Shown: positions 1 to 5,585, counted from the first letter of the stretch. The stretch is DNA of 8,347 nt from an uncultured Sphingomonas sp. (GCA_946886645.1 CAMPIY010000074.1:1-8347); one strand, 5' to 3'. Notes: a model not told the origin generated them from the letters alone. Program-made: numbers and translations.

Positions 1-1208
1 TTCGTCGGCTTATAGGGCCAGCAGCTTTCGACCATGAATGCCATCGTCCCCTCGATCTTGACCGGCTTCAGTTCGGCCTCGCTCGCCTTGCGCCAGCTTT
101 CGACATCGGGCCCATGGCCGCTCATCATATTGTGAAGCGACAGGCCGCCCGGCGCGAAGCCGTCCGCCTTGGCGTCATAGGCGCCGTGGATCAGGCCCAT
201 CGCCTCGCTCATCACGTTGCGGTGGAACCAGGGCGGGCGGAACGTGTCCTCGCCCACCATCCAGCGCGGCGGGAAGATGACGAAATCGGCATTGGCGCGG
301 CCGGGAACGTCGCTTGGGCTTGTCAGCACGGTGAAGATCGACGGGTCGGGATGGTCGAAGCTGATCGTGCCGATGACATTGAACCGCGCCAGCTCGTAGC
401 GGCAGGGCGCGAGGTTTCCGTGCCAGGCGACGACGTCCAGCGGCGAGTGATCCAGCGTCGTCGTCCAAAGCGAACCCAGATATTTCTGGACGACCTCGCA
501 CGGACGGTCGCTGTCCTCATATGCGGCCACCGGCGTTTCGAAGTCGCGGGCGTTGGCCAGGCCGTTGGAGCCAATCGGACCAAGCTCCGGCAAGCGGAAC
601 AGCGCGCCATGGTTCTCGGCGACATAGCCGCGCGCCTCGCCATCGACCTCGACCCGGAACTTCACGCCTCGCGGGATGAGGCCGACCCATCCGGGCGCAA
701 GCTCCATCCGCCCCATCTCGGTGAACAGCCGAAGCGTTCCCGACTGTGGGATGACCAGCAGCTCGCCGTCGGCATCGACGAATACCCGATCGGTCATCGA
801 ACGCGACGCCCGGTAAAGATGGACGGCGACGCCTTCCAGGCTGGCCGGATCGCGGTTCGCCATCATCGTGACCAGCCCGTCGATGAAATCGGCATCGGCG
901 GGCAGTTCGGGCGGGTCCCAGCGCAGGCGGTTTGGCGCGACCGGCTCGTCGACCGTGCCCGGCGCGAACAGCTTGGCGCCTTGATAGCGCTCGAACGGCC
1001 GATGGTCCGCGGTCGGCCGCATCCGGTAGAGCCAGCTGCGCCGGTTCTCGTGGCGTGAGGCGGTAAAGGCTGTTCCAGACAATTGCTCGGCGTACAGGCC
1101 GAAGGCGGGCCGCTGCGGGCTGTTGCGGCCCTTGGGAAGCGCTCCGGAGACGGCCTCGCTCTCGAAATGGCTGCCGAAGCCGGTCAGATAGGAAAGCTGG
1201 TTCGACAC
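1..1208 (-). CDS. hmgA: Homogentisate 1,2-dioxygenase, 3' end cut by window edge
   Basis: This non-haem Fe(II) ring-cleaving dioxygenase opens homogentisate to maleylacetoacetate in tyrosine and phenylalanine breakdown, in the cytosol. About 402 codons are visible, and the C-terminal 20-40 residues lie beyond base 1. The N-terminus has the family signature [15 protein letters not shown], followed by [17 protein letters not shown] and RRSWLYR. The C-terminal half has [20 protein letters not shown], which supplies the first His and the Glu of the iron site, and [11 protein letters not shown], which supplies the other His region. I chose the GTG at 1208-1206 because homologues begin a few residues before the (L/K)xYxxGFG motif; an in-frame TTG at 1238 lies inside a terminator hairpin and is less likely. 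No clear ribosome-binding site exists outside that hairpin. No other gene of the pathway is visible here. The family call is very secure; the exact start is moderately secure. Confidence 0.96.
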   Translation of the reverse strand, partial: MSNQLSYLTGFGSHFESEAVSGALPKGRNSPQRPAFGLYAEQLSGTAFTASRHENRRSWLYRMRPTADHRPFERYQGAKLFAPGTVDEPVAPNRLRWDPPELPADADFIDGLVTMMANRDPASLEGVAVHLYRASRSMTDRVFVDADGELLVIPQSGTLRLFTEMGRMELAPGWVGLIPRGVKFRVEVDGEARGYVAENHGALFRLPELGPIGSNGLANARDFETPVAAYEDSDRPCEVVQKYLGSLWTTTLDHSPLDVVAWHGNLAPCRYELARFNVIGTISFDHPDPSIFTVLTSPSDVPGRANADFVIFPPRWMVGEDTFRPPWFHRNVMSEAMGLIHGAYDAKADGFAPGGLSLHNMMSGHGPDVESWRKASEAELKPVKIEGTMAFMVESCWPYKPT

Positions 1209-1214
1209 GGATGC

Positions 1215-1252
1215 AAAAACCCCCTCGGCTCCGCTCAAGGAAACGAGGGGGT
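1215..1252 (-). terminator. Rho-independent terminator of the 66-residue membrane protein gene
   Basis: An 8-9 bp perfect stem (CCCCCTCG at 1220-1227 against CGAGGGGG at 1244-1251, extendable by A1219-T1252) with a 16-base loop is followed on the minus strand by TTTTT (1219-1215). It lies about 29 bases after the stop of the 1281-1481 gene. The T-run ends only 6 bases before the hmgA GTG, so the 3' arm of the stem is also the most purine-rich candidate ribosome-binding site for hmgA. Confidence 0.85.
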
Positions 1253-1280
1253 CGTTACGCGTCTCGTTGCCGAGAGGCAA

Positions 1281-1481
1281 TTAGTTGACGTTGACCTCGA
1301 TCTTGTCGGGGATGCTGATCTCCGTCTTGTCCGCGCCGAAGCCAAGCTGATCGCGGAACAGGAACAGAAGGACCAGCACGACGATGATCAGCAGCACGAC
1401 GGCCAGCACGCCTCCGCCGCCTCCACCGCCATCGGTTTCGACAATCGTGGTCCGTTCGACCGGATCGTTTTCATCAGCCAT
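1281..1481 (-). CDS. Small glycine-run single-pass membrane protein, function unknown
   Basis: The 66-residue protein has three visible parts: an acidic N-terminus (MADENDPVERTTIVETD), a run of seven glycines (residues 18-24), and one strongly hydrophobic helix (about residues 25-42, VLAVVLLIIVVLVLLFLF). A polar tail of about 24 residues follows, ending in EISIPDKIEVNVN. The pattern suggests a bitopic inner-membrane protein, N-terminus probably cytoplasmic. I chose the ATG at 1481-1479 because AGGGAG sits 8 bases upstream; the ATG two codons earlier is too close to it. A well-matched EcfG-type promoter lies 40-64 bases upstream and a strong terminator follows, so it is probably its own transcription unit. 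I do not recognise a named family. The coding call is supported by the ribosome-binding site, promoter, terminator and coherent topology. Confidence 0.82.
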   Translation of the reverse strand: MADENDPVERTTIVETDGGGGGGGVLAVVLLIIVVLVLLFLFRDQLGFGADKTEISIPDKIEVNVN

Positions 1482-1520
1482 GGACATCACTCCCTGTATT
1501 GCTGTTTTGTTGGCGAAACG

Positions 1521-1545
1521 AACGAACTCTGGTGCAAGCGGTTCC
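1521..1545 (-). promoter_or_regulatory. EcfG-type (general stress response) promoter
   Basis: Read on the minus strand, GGAAC (1545-1541) is followed by a 16-base spacer and CGTT (1524-1521), an exact match to the known alphaproteobacterial EcfG consensus GGAAC-N16/17-CGTT. A start of transcription near 1514 would give a leader of about 30 bases before the ATG at 1481. Its -35 element is back to back with that of the plus-strand candidate at 1554. No protein evidence for ecfG, phyR or nepR is in this window. Confidence 0.6.
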
Positions 1546-1553
1546 CTGCCAAC

Positions 1554-1578
1554 GGAACGCGCGACGGTCCGAAACGCT
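1554..1578 (+). promoter_or_regulatory. Possible divergent EcfG-type promoter
   Basis: GGAAC (1554-1558), a 16-base spacer and CGCT (1575-1578) match the EcfG consensus with one mismatch in the -10 element. It points to the lipoprotein gene, whose ribosome-binding site starts at 1597, giving a short leader. GTTCC (1541-1545) and GGAAC (1554-1558) form an inverted repeat with an 8-base spacer, so the two -35 elements are symmetrical. Confidence 0.35.
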
Positions 1579-1609
1579 ATCATAGTCCCCGATTATGGAG
1601 GAGCATCGA

Positions 1610-2197
1610 ATGCGGCGGCTGATTTCCCTGACCCTCATTCTTGCCTGTTCGGCTTGCCAGGCCGAACGGTCGGAGCCTGCAAACGAATTTATTGCCGGGA
1701 ATGAGTTTGCGCCCGCAGGCAATGACGTGACGCCCACCGCCCCTTCTCCAGAGACGATCAGGCCCGGCGAACCCGGCGGACTCCCGGACGACCGCACGCC
1801 GGTCGAGGAGGGGCCGATCGACCCGAAAAGCGGGCAGGGCGCGGGGCAGGTGCTGCAGCGTTTCGGCGGGCTGCTCGAGCAGCGCAAGTTCGCCGAGGCG
1901 CGCAAGCTTTGGTCGGATGATGGCAAGGCCAGCGGCCTGTCGGAGGCCGAATTCGTCGCCGCCTATGACAAATATGCGGAAATCCACTCTGAAGTCGGAG
2001 CGCCCGGACAGACGGAGGGCGCTGCGGGGTCCATCTACGTCGAAATTCCGTTCCGCCTCTATGGCAAGCTCAGGTCGGGCGGGGCGTTCAATCTCGTCGG
2101 GCCGATCACGCTCAGGCGGGTGAATGACGTGCCGGGGTCGACAGAAGAGCAGCGTCGCTGGCATATCTATCGCAGCGGCCTGAAACCCCGCCCCTGA
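1610..2197 (+). CDS. Putative lipoprotein with a sphingomonad-type C-terminal domain, function unknown
   Basis: The 195-residue protein starts with a short lipoprotein-type signal, MRRLISLTLILACSACQ. The lipidated cysteine is probably C13 (I-L-A-C) or C16. A Pro/Gly/Asn-rich linker follows (residues 17-78, with repeated NEF), then a folded domain (about 80-195) with QVLQRFGGLLEQRKFAEARK, an acidic helix and a beta-rich stretch ending WHIYRSGLKPRP. The helix-then-strands pattern and the end of the protein resemble small NTF2-like or DUF4864-like folds, but I cannot assign a family. The ATG at 1610 is preceded by GGAGGAG with a 6-base gap, which favours it over the in-frame ATG at 1595. The gene is divergent from the small membrane protein gene, and only 38 bases separate it from the DUF2171 gene downstream. 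Confidence 0.85.
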   Translation: MRRLISLTLILACSACQAERSEPANEFIAGNEFAPAGNDVTPTAPSPETIRPGEPGGLPDDRTPVEEGPIDPKSGQGAGQVLQRFGGLLEQRKFAEARKLWSDDGKASGLSEAEFVAAYDKYAEIHSEVGAPGQTEGAAGSIYVEIPFRLYGKLRSGGAFNLVGPITLRRVNDVPGSTEEQRRWHIYRSGLKPRP

Positions 2198-2207
2198 ATC
2201 GTTCGTT
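2182..2207 (+). promoter_or_regulatory. Weak EcfG-like promoter candidate before the DUF2171 gene
   Basis: GAAAC (2182-2186), a 17-base spacer and CGTT (2204-2207) match the EcfG consensus except for A in place of the second G. It overlaps the last codons of the lipoprotein gene and would place the transcript start just before the AAGGAGA ribosome-binding site at 2223-2229. It is a motif match by eye only. Confidence 0.25.
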
Positions 2208-2235
2208 ACGGCCCGGTCACTTAAGGAGATTGGCG

Positions 2236-2481
2236 ATGAGCGGCTTTGAAGACGTCAAGGAACATATGGAAGTGATCGGCGCCGATGGCGTCCATGTCGG
2301 CAAGGTCGACCGGGTCGAGGATGACCGGATCAAGCTGACCAAGGACGAAAATGTCGGGTCGCACGAAGGCCATCATCACTACATCTCGCGCGGCCTCGTC
2401 GCGGACGTCGAGGGCGACCAGGTGCGTCTGTCCGCAAATGCGGACGTCGCGGTGACCTTCGAAGAAGAAGGCGATTCCTAA
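2236..2481 (+). CDS. DUF2171 family protein
   Basis: The 81-residue acidic protein matches the DUF2171 pattern: EHMEVIGADGVHVGKVDRVE, then DRIKLTKDE, a His cluster (HEGHHHYISRGLV) and a closing DVEGDQVRLSANAD segment. The family resembles PRC-barrel-like small beta proteins. No biochemical role is established; members are often found among stress-induced genes, which is family-level knowledge. The ATG at 2236 follows AAGGAGA (2223-2229) at a gap of 6, so the in-frame TTG at 2230 is rejected. It probably leads the run DUF2171 - thermonuclease - ppk2. The C-terminus is highly acidic (EEEGDS), and its TAA is followed at once by the open frame of the next gene. Confidence 0.92.
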   Translation: MSGFEDVKEHMEVIGADGVHVGKVDRVEDDRIKLTKDENVGSHEGHHHYISRGLVADVEGDQVRLSANADVAVTFEEEGDS

Positions 2482-2509
2482 GTCTTCGTTCCGCCCACGC
2501 CGGCGGGGA

Positions 2510-2968
2510 ATCATCCGGGCGCTCTGGCTCGTTCCGATCCTGCTGCTGGCGGGGGCGCTGCTCGATCCTGCGCTGATCCGGCCGTTCGGGCCGCTGGCCG
2601 GCCGGGCCCAGGTCGTGTCGGCGAAGTTCACGCCCTGCGGGCCGGGGCGCGGCAATGCCTGCGTCATCGACGGCGATACGTTCAAGCTGGGCGACCGCAA
2701 GATCCGCATCACGGGGATCGATGCGCCGGAACTGGCGCATCCGCTTTGCCCGGAAGAGGCAGCGCTTGCGCGCAAGTCGGCCGACCGGCTTCGGGCGATG
2801 CTCAATGAAGGCACGTTCGACATGGTCCCACACCGGCTGCAGCGCCTCGACCAGCATGGGCGCGAGCTGATGGTGATCCAGCGCGGTGAGGTGTCGATCG
2901 GCGACCGGCTGGTCGAGGAGGGGCTCGCCCACCGCTATCTGGGCAGCAAGGAAAGCTGGTGCGGGTGA
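2510..2968 (+). CDS. Thermonuclease-like (SNase fold) protein with N-terminal membrane anchor; start uncertain
   Basis: The core (from 2615) is a staphylococcal-nuclease-like domain: CVIDGDTFKL, IRITGIDAPE and DQHGREL hold the equivalents of the Asp, Arg, Asp, Glu and second Arg of the Ca-dependent active site, so a phosphodiesterase function is plausible. Upstream in the same frame are an Arg-rich stretch (RPRRRGIIR), a hydrophobic helix (ALWLVPILLLAGALL) and a linker (DPALIRPFGPLAGRA), which read as a signal anchor facing the periplasm. However, there is no ATG, GTG or TTG between the frame's last stop (2453) and GTG 2615. The coordinate given assumes an ATC start at 2510; alternatives are ATC 2513, ATT 2474, a +1 frameshift from the DUF2171 gene, or GTG 2615, which would give 117 residues without the anchor. 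The gene overlaps ppk2 by 10 bases. The family is secure; the start is not. Confidence 0.8.
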   Translation: MIRALWLVPILLLAGALLDPALIRPFGPLAGRAQVVSAKFTPCGPGRGNACVIDGDTFKLGDRKIRITGIDAPELAHPLCPEEAALARKSADRLRAMLNEGTFDMVPHRLQRLDQHGRELMVIQRGEVSIGDRLVEEGLAHRYLGSKESWCG

Positions 2969-3804
2969 AAAAGCTGAAGCGGAAACGGTACGAGAAATTG
3001 CTCGAGCCGATGCAGGCCGAGCTGGTGGCGATGGCGCGCTGGGCCGCCGCGACCGGCCAGCGCATCCTCATCCTGTTCGAAGGGCGCGATACCGCGGGGA
3101 AGGGCGGGGCGATCAAGGCGGTCGCCGACAAACTCAACCCGCGCCAGTGCCGCACCGTTGCACTCAGCAAGCCGAGCGATCCCGAGAAGGGCCAATGGTA
3201 TTTCCAGCGCTATGTGCCCCACCTTCCCGGCAAGGGCGAAATCGTCCTGTTCGACCGCAGCTGGTACAATCGCGCCGGCGTGGAAAAGGTGATGGGCTTC
3301 GCGACCGATGAGGAAGTGGAGGCCTTCCTTGCCGCGGTTCCGGGGTTCGAAAAGGCGTTGGCCGACGATGGCATCCTGCTCTTCAAATATTGGCTGACCT
3401 GCGATCAGGAACGCCAGGAAGAGCGGTTCGCCGAACGGCTCGACGATCCGCTGAAGCGTTGGAAGCTGTCGCCGATCGACCAGGCCGCGCGGCAGAAATA
3501 TGCCGATTACACGGCGGCCCGCACGGCGATGCTCAAGGCGACGCACACGAAGGACGCGCCTTGGACGTTGGTCGATTTCAACGACCAGAAACTCGGCCGC
3601 CTGACGCTCATTCGCGACCTGCTCGACAGGTTGCCCGATACGCGCTGTCCGGACGACAAGATTGACTGGCCACCGCTGGGCCATGAGCCACTGGACGAGG
3701 AGTTCGGCGCACTAAAGCCAATCAAGGGCTTCCCAACCGCCAAGCCAAAGAGAAAGGGGCCAGCGGTGAAGCCGGCCCCTTCCTTGAAAAACCCGAAGGC
3801 TTAG
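2959..3804 (+). CDS. ppk2: Polyphosphate kinase 2 family protein (class I)
   Basis: This cytosolic enzyme transfers phosphate between polyphosphate and nucleoside diphosphates. In the 281-residue product, the P-loop is GRDTAGKGG (residues 42-50), the Walker B region is EIVLFDRSWYNR (94-105), and the lid and substrate region is LKRWKLSPIDQ with KYADYTAARTAML and APWTLVDF. A single domain of normal length and the K-W-K-L-S-P-x-D motif fit class I, the type that mainly makes GTP or ATP from polyphosphate. Substrate preference cannot be read from the sequence. The GTG at 2959 overlaps the previous gene by 10 bases and has AAGGA 6 bases upstream, so translation is probably coupled. The C-terminal 25 residues are a Lys/Pro tail whose DNA also encodes an inverted repeat. 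The TAG stop overlaps the TAA of the convergent glycine-zipper gene. Confidence 0.95.
   Translation: MRVKKLKRKRYEKLLEPMQAELVAMARWAAATGQRILILFEGRDTAGKGGAIKAVADKLNPRQCRTVALSKPSDPEKGQWYFQRYVPHLPGKGEIVLFDRSWYNRAGVEKVMGFATDEEVEAFLAAVPGFEKALADDGILLFKYWLTCDQERQEERFAERLDDPLKRWKLSPIDQAARQKYADYTAARTAMLKATHTKDAPWTLVDFNDQKLGRLTLIRDLLDRLPDTRCPDDKIDWPPLGHEPLDEEFGALKPIKGFPTAKPKRKGPAVKPAPSLKNPKA
3754..3781 (-). terminator. Probable terminator of the minus-strand block, inside the ppk2 coding end
   Basis: AAGGGGCC (3754-3761) and GGCCCCTT (3774-3781) form a perfect 8 bp stem around a 12-base loop. On the minus strand the hairpin lies 20 bases after the TAA of the glycine-zipper gene and is followed by TTTCTCTTT, a fair U-rich tail. 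On the plus strand the following bases (CCTTGAAAA) are a poor tail, so it mainly serves the minus strand. It is translated as part of the Lys/Pro tail of PPK2. Confidence 0.5.
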
Positions 3805-4358
3805 TCGCAGCGAACGCTGCCCTTGTCGATCGCACGGCCGAGCAAGGCGCCGGCAGCGCCGCCGAGGATCGTGTTGACCGTCCGCGAACCGCCGATGTCG
3901 ATCTGGTTGCCCAGCAGGGCGCCCAGGCCCGCGCCGACGATCAGGCCGGTCGTGCCGTCGTTGCGGCGGCAATAGTAACGTCCGTTCTGGCCGCGGTAGA
4001 TGCGGTCGTAACGGGTCAGGCGGCGATCCGCATAATAGCTGCCGCTGCGATAATAGCGGTCGGCGTAGTAGCGATTATAGCCCGGCTCGTACCGGTTGTA
4101 GTCGTAGTTGCGATAGCGCCTCCAATCACGCGTCGCCTCGCGGCGGTCGCGCCGGGCTTCGCGCTGGGCCTTGGCGACCTCGCGGCGGCACTCGCGCAGC
4201 TCGCGATTATATTCGCGGCGGTTGTCGGCCCGGCGAAGCTCGCGATTGCACTCGCGCTGCTCCTGCCGAACTTCCCGGCTCTGTGCATTGGCGGCGGCCG
4301 GCAAGGCGAACGGCGCCATGGCGGCGGTGGCCGAAGCGGCGATCAGCAGGGTTCTCAT
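3801..4358 (-). CDS. Exported glycine-zipper 2TM-domain protein with Arg-rich coil
   Basis: The 185-residue protein has a clear signal peptide (MRTLLIAASATAAMAPFALP, cleavage probably after ANA at residue 25). An Arg/Glu-rich, probably helical segment follows (about 28-82) with the repeated unit E(C/Y)NRELR, then a Tyr/Arg-rich stretch (83-120). The C-terminal domain is typical of the 17 kDa surface-antigen type of glycine zipper: RYYCRRNDGTTGLI, GAGLGALLG (142-150) and GGAAGALLG (166-174). Four cysteines remain after cleavage (C37, C57, C130, C184). Such proteins are envelope components of unknown exact role. The ATG at 4358-4356 has GGAG about 8 bases upstream; longer in-frame starts would bury the signal peptide. 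The stop overlaps that of ppk2 on the other strand. Confidence 0.9.
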   Translation of the reverse strand: MRTLLIAASATAAMAPFALPAAANAQSREVRQEQRECNRELRRADNRREYNRELRECRREVAKAQREARRDRREATRDWRRYRNYDYNRYEPGYNRYYADRYYRSGSYYADRRLTRYDRIYRGQNGRYYCRRNDGTTGLIVGAGLGALLGNQIDIGGSRTVNTILGGAAGALLGRAIDKGSVRCD

Positions 4359-4424
4359 CTTCACTCTCCTACGTGGAGCCCGAGGAATGCCGGGTCCTTG
4401 AAAGTGAAAATGCTCGGGCCACGC

Positions 4425-4450
4425 TGAACGGACTCTGATGCGGCCGTTCA
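4425..4450. repeat. Inverted repeat TGAACG / CGTTCA between hemerythrin and glycine-zipper genes
   Basis: TGAACG (4425-4430) and CGTTCA (4445-4450) are perfect 6-base inverted arms 14 bases apart, 67-92 bases upstream of the glycine-zipper start. It could be an operator. Read on the minus strand it also resembles an EcfG promoter (TGAAC-N15-CGTT), but with one mismatch and a spacer one base short. Confidence 0.25.
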
Positions 4451-4475
4451 TCGGGCGGAAGGAAGGATTAACGGG

Positions 4476-4898
4476 TTAAGCCGCCCGGCCGGCACGCTCC
4501 ACGAGCGGAAGGAGCTCGCGATTCTCGCGGACGATCCGGTCCCCCAACGCCGCGGCGATATTTCGCGCCTCCTCTTGATAATGGGTCCAGTCGGCCTGGA
4601 TGCTGAGCGCGTCCCACTTTTCCATAAAGACTGAGTAGGCGGAGGCGAGCCCGCCCATCTCGTCGACGAAATTACGCGCGACGCGGGCGATTTCGGGATC
4701 GTTGCTTTCCAGCAGGGGCGGGTAAAGCACCCAGTCCTCCGCCTTCAAATGGGCAACCAGCAAGCTGGAAAGGCGGCTGCGGACACCGAACAGCTCGACC
4801 TGCGGCGGCGGCGTGTCGCGATTCAGCAGCGCGTCCCATTCGCGGAAAATCTTGACCAGCTCGGCATGATCCGCACGGATTTGTGCGATGGACGACAT
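4476..4898 (-). CDS. Hemerythrin-like HHE-domain protein
   Basis: The 140-residue, all-helical protein is of the hemerythrin HHE cation-binding type. Visible ligand-type residues are H11 (ADHAELVKIF) and H50 with E54 in HLKAEDWVLYP, the most diagnostic motif. In the fourth helix the expected H-x3-E-x3-LFP appears as R121-x3-E125-x3-LLP (RIVRENRELLP), so one usual His ligand is Arg; H106 lies nearby but out of register. The protein may therefore bind iron atypically or not as a di-iron centre. Possible roles in the family are oxygen, NO or iron sensing and storage; none can be chosen here. The start ATG at 4898-4896 has CGGAG about 10 bases upstream. The gene sits 65 bases after the KTSC gene, so co-transcription is possible. 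Confidence 0.88.
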   Translation of the reverse strand: MSSIAQIRADHAELVKIFREWDALLNRDTPPPQVELFGVRSRLSSLLVAHLKAEDWVLYPPLLESNDPEIARVARNFVDEMGGLASAYSVFMEKWDALSIQADWTHYQEEARNIAAALGDRIVRENRELLPLVERAGRAA

Positions 4899-4963
4899 CA
4901 GCCAATACTCCGAAAACAAGCCACCGAGCGGGGCCGATGTGCCGGAATGCGGTTGAAAAGCCG

Positions 4964-5182
4964 TTAAGGTCGGTCCGCTTCGGACGGCTCCAGTTCGCGA
5001 TAGGGATAGCGGTCGCGGATGTGGGCATTGAAATGTTGGCCCTTCGAGAAAGCGCCGCGGAATTCGTCGACCGCTGCCGGCGGCACGTTCGAATAGACGT
5101 ACCGGCGACCGGTGGTGAAGATGACCAGCAGCTCGCGATGCTCGGGGCGATAATCGAAACGGCGGATGACGGTTGAAGGCAT
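4964..5182 (-). CDS. KTSC-domain protein
   Basis: The 72-residue protein fits the KTSC domain throughout: STVIRRFDYRPEHRELLVIF, then TGRRYVYSNVPPAAVDEF, then SKGQHFNAHIRDRYPYREL. This small fold occurs alone in many bacteria and also fused to some lysyl-tRNA synthetases; its function is not established. I see no signal peptide or membrane helix. The ATG at 5182-5180 is the natural start for the domain, but no good ribosome-binding site precedes it. The upstream secreted-protein gene ends 27 bases before it, so it may rely on translation of that gene. A 6 bp hairpin (GCTGCT / AGCAGC, 5202-5217) spans the upstream stop codon. Confidence 0.88.
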   Translation of the reverse strand: MPSTVIRRFDYRPEHRELLVIFTTGRRYVYSNVPPAAVDEFRGAFSKGQHFNAHIRDRYPYRELEPSEADRP

Positions 5183-5209
5183 TGGGACGCGACGCTGCCT
5201 GGCTGCTGT

Positions 5210-5554
5210 CTAGCAGCGCCAGCCGCCGCCCGACCACCACAGCCGCTGGCAGTTCTGGTTGTTCTGCAGCCAGCGCGGCAGGCTGCGCTCCGGCCGTTCG
5301 TGCCACCAGTCGTTGAAGCTGTCCGGCCGCCATGCCGTGTCGCCCTGATATTCGCGGTCGAGATAGACGAAATCGTTCCCGCCGCGTGAATGACGGCGGT
5401 CGAGGCGGCGAAAATCGCCGAAATGGCCGCCGCCCCGATGAACGTTGACGGACGGGACGCCGACGAAGGCTCCTGTCGTCGAGCTTTGCGCCTGGGCGGC
5501 GGCGGGAATCAGGAATGCGCCGACCGCGGCGATTCCGGTCAAGAGAGAGCGCAT
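5210..5554 (-). CDS. Small secreted Trp/Arg-rich protein, function unknown
   Basis: The 114-residue protein has a good Sec signal peptide (MRSLLTGIAAVGAFLIPAAA, cleavage probably after AQA at about residue 23). The mature part is rich in Gly, Arg and His (VHRGGGHFGDFRRLDRRHSR), followed by FVYLDREYQGDTAWRPDSF. A Trp-rich end with two cysteines closes it (NDWWHERPERSLPRWL, then NNQNCQRLWWSGGGWRC). The two cysteines could form a disulphide in the periplasm. I do not recognise a named family. The ATG at 5554-5552 follows GAGGAGGAG with a short gap, so the longer in-frame extension is rejected. It is divergent from the transaldolase gene (101 bases between starts), has an EcfG-like motif upstream, and may be co-transcribed with the KTSC gene. 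Confidence 0.85.
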   Translation of the reverse strand: MRSLLTGIAAVGAFLIPAAAQAQSSTTGAFVGVPSVNVHRGGGHFGDFRRLDRRHSRGGNDFVYLDREYQGDTAWRPDSFNDWWHERPERSLPRWLQNNQNCQRLWWSGGGWRC

Positions 5555-5585
5555 GGTCTCCTCCTCATCAGCGAATGAAGAATGA

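Noticed and set aside
114..1058. 314-codon open frame on the plus strand
   Set aside because: It is in exact codon register opposite hmgA, whose family motifs are clear, and its product is an Arg/His/Pro-rich shadow.
1580..3684. Several 190-250-codon minus-strand frames opposite the lipoprotein, DUF2171, nuclease and ppk2 genes
   Set aside because: They lie opposite convincingly coding plus-strand genes, have compositions typical of GC-rich antisense frames and show no recognisable motifs.
5202..5217. GCTGCT / AGCAGC hairpin as a terminator after the secreted-protein gene
   Set aside because: The stem is only 6 bp, overlaps the stop codon and has no U-run; at most a local structure between two co-transcribed genes.
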